Source: Antedon mediterranea (Eukaryota; Echinodermata; Crinoidea; Comatulida; Antedonidae). Taken from it: a stretch of 64,000 nucleotides of DNA. The stretch covers positions 25,700,101-25,764,100 of the forward strand of contig NC_092677.1 in the NCBI RefSeq assembly GCF_964355755.1, given 5' to 3'. A program made the position numbers and the translations under genes. The notes under the pieces are model-generated. The model made no database searches and was not told where the DNA came from. It saw only the letters and a program-made list of their open reading frames with translations. Shown piece after piece: positions 57,841 to 64,000 of the stretch (positions are counted from its first letter, which is position 1; the number at the start of each line of letters is the position of its first letter).

Positions 57841-58067
57841 AAGCTGAAGAAGAAAATAGTAGTAAAATTTACATGATACAAACTTAACGTAAGTTTAGCT
57901 GTCCTTATAATCTACTAAAATGCATGCAAAAAACATTGCTGTAAATTCAGGATGTCCCGTATCAGGATCACTAGTCCCGTATCAGATCCACGTAGTCCCG
58001 TATCAGGATGTCCACTTATACTCCTTTATCACCATGTCAACTACATGTCCTGGTGGTCTCAGTTATT

Positions 58068-61000
58068 TTATTCCAATTGACAGTTCTTCTTCAAGTTTTC
58101 ATCAAGCATTTTTCTAAGTTCGTCAACAATTTCTGAAATATATATTATTAATATATTAATTAGTATTAACCTCTGCTAACTTTTCTGGCTGTTTTGTCTT
58201 ATCATTTTGAGTTAGTTTTTTGCTTATTTTATTTGTATCTCCATTGAGATCCAGCCACTGATACCCACAGTATTGTCATTTTTCATTGCTTATTTTATTT
58301 GTATCTCCATTGAGATCCAGCCACTGATACCCACAGCATGGTAATTTTTTCAGTAATTTGCCTTTGGATTTATAATTGATATACAGTATTATCAATGAAA
58401 TAATTACTAATTTTACCCTTTTGGTAGCTGTTCATTAAATTAAATTCAATAAATAAAACAAATAATGGTCGATAGATTTACGTGGATGCATATAGTAATT
58501 CTATGTGGTATAGACAACACCATATGAATAGAGCATCACAGCTTTTCTTTTCTTAATTTATTTATTTTTATACTTCATACGCATCCAACAGCGAGTAACT
58601 CACCAATTACTGGATGGATAAATTATATTATAATTTATCATGCTTATAAACTAAGTCTCATTTGAGGCTTAGGAAGTGGAGTTGAAAGAGTTGTGAGTTA
58701 CAACCTTGTCATCAGGTCAGGATTGAACTATGGCCCTTGGGATTGGAAGGCAAGCATGTTAACCACCAAGCTACAGCTCTACTACTTTCAAGTATGATTT
58801 TACCACTTGGAGACCAAATATGGTAGTGATATGCCCAAATATGGTAGTGATATGACCAAATATGGTAGTGATATGACATCATCATGTCCATGGGCACACC
58901 ATATTTTTTTTCCACATGAAGTTTGATAGTGTAGACAGAGCTTTAAGAGTAATGTCTAGATTGTAGGTAGTAGAAAGCTTCATAATATCTGAAGTATTTC
59001 ATCTTCTTAGCATTCCTCAAATACAAGATCACATACCACTTATATGTGGTCTTAATATTGCCTCACTCCTCAAGCAACGTGAGATCAAATCACCAGTTGT
59101 TTTAGCCAGCTCATCTGGAATCTCAAATGTTTCTCTCGGCATTTCGGTACCATCTACGAAAAAGCAATGAGTCAGAACTAAACACTGTATTCATTGAACA
59201 TAACAGCAAATAGCAATAAGTCAACACTAAACATTTTATAGCAAATATTTAAGGAAGCAACTGAATAGCTTACAAAAGTACAATAATATATACTACATGT
59301 AGGTAATAGAGCTATTAGATTTTTACGTCTATATGTCGACTGCTACCCCTATGACGTCATTTTTATGATATGCACATGCGCTAGGCGACTGGCACGTCGC
59401 CCTAACAGTTGATTACGACCCATGTAGACATGGACTTCGTTCAAATTGTTTTTTTGTTTTTTTTACCATATAATGAGGGTGATCCATCCAGCAAATGCTG
59501 ATCATTAGGGACCTTCAGAGGTTTACAAGACAAACATTCATTCAAATCTAAGTCCCAATTATTCCTGACAGGAAACCATTTGACCATCAGGAATAATGAA
59601 TTTACTATTGTATTATTGTACTGAATCTCATACTGTACAAGCCTACCTTTGTATGGCTGCAATCCAGTAAATATTTCCCACAACACTATTCCAAAGCTGT
59701 AAAGATGAAAACCATGGCATAAACTCAGACAACCAACCAACCGTTAATGAGGAGAGTTTTGTTGTTGTAATTAAGTTTGAGGAATACTTAAAAGATGTAT
59801 TGTCCCCCAAAAACATGAAAAATAAAGAATATTTAAAACAAACTTTGAATGGGTTATTTTGTAGTTTTAATAAAGTTAATCACTTATAAAATAACATAAT
59901 AAATGATTAAATTCAACCAAAAATCCTTTGGCTGGCAGCCAATTTGACCATTTTTTGCTTTAAATTACAGTTTTTTCAGGTAAATAATTTTGTTTAGATC
60001 AAATTTTTGGTCAATGAGGATAACTATTATGTAACATTAAAATGCAATATTCCAAAAAAAAATGTTAAAAATTATTTTTCAGGGGGACAATACATCTTTA
60101 ATACTGTCAGAATTGGAGCAAGGCACAGTATTGGTCATTTCGCTGGTTGTCACTGATTTGTGCAGTGTTATGAGATATGGACATTTTTAAATTATTTTGA
60201 TTTAGACCAGCCTCATACTGATTCTTTTGCTTTTTGTATATAGAATTGATAGGTTACTTACCAATAGATTTCACATTTGATGTCAAATTTTGCTTTAAAA
60301 TTTTCCAGTAATTCTGGAGCATAGTACATCTTCGGTTTAGCTTTTGTAGGTAAACTTTTACTTGCAGATTCCCAGGTTCTTGACAGACCAACATCGCTCA
60401 ACTATATAAAAAGTCATTTTTTATTTTATGACTGATTATGATTTCTGACAGAACGTGTGATATTATATATACACCTAAATAGATTCCCGAATTGATTGGA
60501 CGATTACTGATTATTGAGAGATTATTTAGAAGGTTAGTTAATATTTAGGAGTTAGTTGTTATGGTATGGGGTTAGGGTTGAAGTCAGCAGACTGCAGGAT
60601 GTTTCTTGTCTCCAGACACGATACTGCACGATGTTTATTGTCTCGAGATATGATACAGTAGAAGAATCAGCTGCTTTTGCTGGATGATTTACATCATCTC
60701 TTGGTGTAAAAATAAATAAATATTTACCTTGACTTTGAAATGTTTGTTGACAAGAAACTTGGATGATGTAATAACCCTATGAAGCTCTTGCAGATGATGA
60801 ATACGATATAAGCCAAGAGCGCCATCTAGAGCCATGCGCAGTTTGTCCGTAAAAGACAATTCAGCATGCTGATCATCAAGAACTTTTCGCAATGTCCCTT
60901 TTTCCATGTACTCAAATACAAGCATGTTTTTATCTGTTGGTTATATGAAATTTTTAAAATATTTATACACCAAACAGCAAGCGTGATCGGTATTACATAA

Positions 61001-63242
61001 ATTGTATTTTATATATGAGTATTACATGCATGTTTTTGTTCACTTTTTATATTTGCATACAATATAAATTGTTCACAATCTTTGTTGAAACAATATAGTT
61101 TAAAATAACATCATTCAATGAATAATTATATCAAAATTAGAAGCTCATACGTATACAGTTTTATGCATTATAAGGCCGTTTTTCTCTGATCTGATGAGTT
61201 GCAGAGGAACAAACCAGAATTGCTTTTTGAAAATACCAAATATTGATTTTAGTTTGATTTTGGTATCACCCAGAACCTTTGATACATTTTTTAAAGTTTC
61301 AATATAAAAGCCATACAGTAGTAATAATAAAAATCCTACAAAGTAAAATACAATATAATTATTAAATTCTTAATGTAATTACCTCCTTCAATACAAATGC
61401 CCCAGAGCTTGACTATATAGGGCGACTCAAATGTTTTTAGTTTGCTGGCTTCTTCTTTTAGACTTGTTCTAACTTTATCATCACCATCAGGCCTAAAATG
61501 AATGTAATGCAATGCCACATTTATATATCGCTATTTCATGAATATCAGAGCGCTGTGGACTTAGATGTTACACCTTTTCAACAACATTCTTCTCCCCTAA
61601 GGGTCACATCGTGTCATCGGCAGCCAACTACGGCGCCATTACGTCTGTCCACGACAGTGTGTGTGTGTGAACTAGTACACCGGGGTAACCCCCTACTCGT
61701 CTCGAAAGATGTACTAGGTTCTTTAAAGTGCACACGAGCAATATGCATACACTGGACCTACGGTTTATAGTCCTTATCCGAGAAGACTCGTTCTACCACA
61801 AGAACCATGGAGCGAGTGAGCCTTGAACCTTTGCTGATGTTATGGCTATGGTTACGGTTCCACTGTCTTAACCGCTCGGCCACTCACTCGCTACGAATTG
61901 AATTACTTCTCATCTAAACAAGTACTGGTATAGAAGTTATCATTATAATACAGCCGGCCTCACATAATCTTTTGTGTCTGAAATTTGTTTGGCCAGACAA
62001 TATTCTGCCCACATTTTTGTTCATTAAATTGTTAATGTCTTTTTATACCAATTTCTAGATTTTGAACATTAATAATTATGATTTACAATTGCATATTTCA
62101 TTTTTACAAAAATTATTTTTGTAAATTAAGCACTATCCCTATGATGTACTGCTGTCACTCAAAACCAGGAATTTGATCAATATAACGTCGTGAGGTAATT
62201 TCCCGCATGATCGTAATCAAAACGGTACTGGGTTTGGTCTACTAGCGTTCCTGCTCCCAACTCGTCATCCATTCATAGAAGCCTTGATGAAGTAAGCCTA
62301 CCTGGTGGTGACCACAGAACGGTCCCGAGATAACGACTATACTTCGGCTTTAGTCGATAGAAGATTGAAATATTGTTAGAGAAATAGTATACGATGTTTG
62401 ATTATGTGTAGATGTGTGATTTGTTCTATTATTCAAATGATGTTCCGCATACTGGATATGAAGATAGTAGTTGGGTGTAATGATTTTGTATATCAATTAA
62501 TTATCCTAGACTGTATATTATGCTATAATTATTATTTTATTTACAGTATATATTTTTTTAATATTTATTGTTATGATTATAATATTAATAAAAAGATATT
62601 TGTTAGTATAAATGTAAAAATATAAAATATAGATATAGAGAAGAAAAGCAAAGAGATTATCGAGCGGCTACACCTAAATATACAATAATAAGTATACTTT
62701 TAGGCGATCTTGTCAAAGGAACCATCAACCAAGGATATTATTTATTACTTTAGGCTACCAGGGCCCCACCCACCTATATTTCAAATTTCACAATGCAGAC
62801 ATTAGGCTCAATTCAGAACTTACAATTTTTTGATAGCGACCTTTTCATCAAACGGCTTATAGCTAGCAAGAAAGAGTTTTCCAAATGTTCCCTGAACATC
62901 ACTGGGTGTCATACCATCAAAGTCGTTCATCTTGATTTCTTGTAATGTTTGCGGGACACGACTTTTACCTGGTAAATTCTTGTGATCTGAGGAAACAATT
63001 CATCTATTAAATTCAATAAAAAACAATAAAAATGCAGATAATAAATAATAGATACTATAGTTATTAGTATTTTATGCTTGTTGAATCTTTTAAAAGCTTT
63101 CAATAATTAAAAAAATTTAAAAAATTGTAAAATTACGGTAATAAAAAAAATTTGAACATGATAACATTCATAAAAGGAAAGAAAGTACTTATGTTTTATT
63201 TACATTCTTGCATTGTTTCAAACATTTCCTTGATATCTTTTG
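58068..63242 (-). CDS. MLKL-like pseudokinase, C-terminal 295 codons (5' exons outside the window)
   Basis: Exons in coding order: 63204-63242, 62824-62986, 61383-61492, 60728-60933, 60262-60401, 59647-59696, 59037-59153, 58068-58132; phases fit throughout. MLKL is the membrane-permeabilising effector of vertebrate necroptosis; its pseudokinase domain is switched by RIPK3. The kinase domain starts near GTFGKLFLASYK and has VAIKKL, FESPYIVKLWGICIEGDKN, VFEYMEKGTLRKVLDD, GALGLYRIHHL, SSKFLV, APELLENF, EIYCFGIVLWEIFTG and a C-terminal RPHISEIVDELRKML. These run closely parallel to human MLKL. The VAIK lysine is kept, but HRD reads HRV, the catalytic-loop Asn is Lys, and DFG is DVG, so phosphotransfer is doubtful. 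The helical executioner domain and brace lie mostly beyond 64000; the first visible exon fits brace helix sequence. A death role here is inference. Confidence 0.85.
58180..58375. repeat. Duplicated 57-bp block
   Basis: TTGTATCTCCATTGAGATCC occurs twice here and once more near 47234. Confidence 0.7.
58668..58790 (-). mobile_element. SINE-3 copy 2
   Basis: Minus strand GTGGTTAACATGCTTGCCTT and AGTTCAATCCTGACC give tRNA-like A and B boxes. Confidence 0.6.
58815..58945. repeat. MITE-A copy 21 (left end missing)
   Basis: Three near-identical internal units in a row, then the right arm. Confidence 0.8.
59789..60101. repeat. MITE-C copy 4 (best copy)
   Basis: AAAGATGTATTGTCCCCC and GGGGGACAATACATCTTTAA are inverted ends, about 313 bp apart. 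In an intron of the MLKL-like gene. Confidence 0.85.
61670..61891 (-). mobile_element. SINE-1 copy 3 (inverted, tail missing)
   Basis: Plus strand shows CACCGGGGTAACCCCCTACT, then AAGACTCGTTCTACC and GTCTTAACCGCTCGGCCAC, the reverse of copies 1 and 2. Confidence 0.8.
62190..62740. repeat. Dispersed repeat J, copy 1
   Basis: Shares CATCCATTCATAGAAG, GATAGAAGATTGAAA, GAAGAAAAGCAAAGAGA and GAGCGGCTA in order with 63412-63850. Confidence 0.75.
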
Positions 63243-63411
63243 CTGAAATAAAAAATAAATCCATTGAAAATTGACCGTCTGTATGATGAAAGAATTAATG
63301 AATTTTCAGAATATTCTTTAAAGGTAAAGGTAACGGCTTTACATCCCATCCGAAGGGTGAGGCAATGAGAGTAAAGCATCTTGCCTAAGGATGCAATTAG
63401 TATGTTACAGA

Positions 63412-63850
63412 TAACCTCGTGAGGTGGTTTCCCGAATGATCGTAAAATCAAAACGATACTGGGTATGACCAACTAGCGTTATTGTCACCGACTAGTCATC
63501 CATTCATAGAAGTACTGATGTAGTAGCCTACCTGTACGGTGACCATAGAATGTGACCCGAGGCATGACTAACTACGACTTTTAGTTGATAGAAGATTGAA
63601 AAAATTGTTAAGAAGAGTTGTACTGTATGTGAATGTTTAATGAAATTATGTCAATAATGTTTACACACTAGGCCCTAGCCTAGGCATATAAATAGTAATG
63701 TTTGTTAGTAAAAATAATTTTGAGTTAATAAGAATAAAATATAAGGAAGAAAAGCAAAGAGACTATGGAGCGGCTATTCCTGAATATACAATACTAAGTA
63801 TCGTAGATTTAAATTATAAATTTTAGGTGATCTTGTGAAAGGTCAAGCGC
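63412..63850. repeat. Dispersed repeat J, copy 2
   Basis: Follows a short SINE-like text (AGTAAAGCATCTTGCCTAAG). From 63243 to the window end no exon is visible. Confidence 0.75.
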
Positions 63851-63916
63851 CATATAGCCTGCCACGTTTCGATATTCAATATTGACTTGACGGTCTCCCA
63901 TCCAGAACTAATTAAA

Positions 63917-64000
63917 AGCTTGGTACCCAATAGGAACGCAATTACACTACATGTAATTTGACGAATCACAACACGATGGATAAACTCTTAATTGTGATTG
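63917..64000. repeat. MITE-G copy 2 (cut by window end)
   Basis: AAGCTTGGTACCCAATAGGA, then a stretch like the interior of copy 1 (ATTTGACGAATCACAACACG). Confidence 0.65.

Larger units (their letters stand above)
56214..58067. other. AT-rich interval before the MLKL-like gene
   Basis: Contains a G-rich run (56705-56740), a block of CATTTAATTTAAGCAT repeats and a CCTGATAGGGTTGTTGAGGC dispersed repeat near 57128. No gene seen. Confidence 0.4.

Overview
The window reads as AT-rich nuclear DNA of an invertebrate deuterostome, most likely an echinoderm. The evidence is intron-dense genes with short exons and GT-AG introns, proteins closest to vertebrate orthologues (EEPD1, NOP10, EMC4, NGDN, RNF212, ATP2C1, an MLKL-like pseudokinase), tRNA-derived SINEs, Penelope-like retroelements and a dense load of small palindromic DNA transposons. 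The species cannot be fixed from the sequence. All gene models were built by hand from splice sites, reading phase and remembered family sequences.

Layout, left to right. The 5' end of ATP2C1 (minus) lies at 1-545 and diverges from a complete 15-exon RNF212-type meiotic RING protein (plus, 2343-8813). After a repeat-filled gap comes a complete 7-exon EEPD1 (minus, 12773-23189). The next stretch holds mobile elements, an orphan exon (25725-25787) and a 5'-truncated Penelope-like element between inverted arms (26941-28460). A compact block follows: NOP10 (minus, 30974-31671), three tRNA-Lys(UUU) genes (31831-33095), EMC4 (minus, 33832-35931) and the divergent NGDN (plus, 36561-42103). NGDN runs tail to tail into a gene coding for a 4E-BP-like motif (minus, 42313-43888). 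A palindromic array rich in TTGCGCAA (44639-45437) separates that gene from a MADF-BESS gene (plus, 45638-48284). Last, all on the minus strand, are an unrecognised 289-residue protein (49634-55423), an orphan exon of a possible membrane protein (56051-56213), and the pseudokinase half of an MLKL-like gene (58068-63242) whose N-terminal exons lie beyond the window.

Functions by group: calcium supply to the Golgi (ATP2C1), meiotic crossover control (RNF212), DNA end processing or membrane-linked nuclease activity (EEPD1), ribosome and snoRNP biogenesis (NOP10, NGDN), ER membrane protein insertion (EMC4), translation control (4E-BP-like), chromatin or transcription (MADF-BESS) and possibly cell death (MLKL-like). 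There is no operon-like system. Features deserving a second look are a minisatellite that has amplified a splice donor about 16-fold, two other genes with duplicated exon borders, an MLKL-like pseudokinase outside vertebrates, a 4E-BP motif inside a longer protein, the TTGCGCAA foldback array, and one MITE family present about once per 3 kb.
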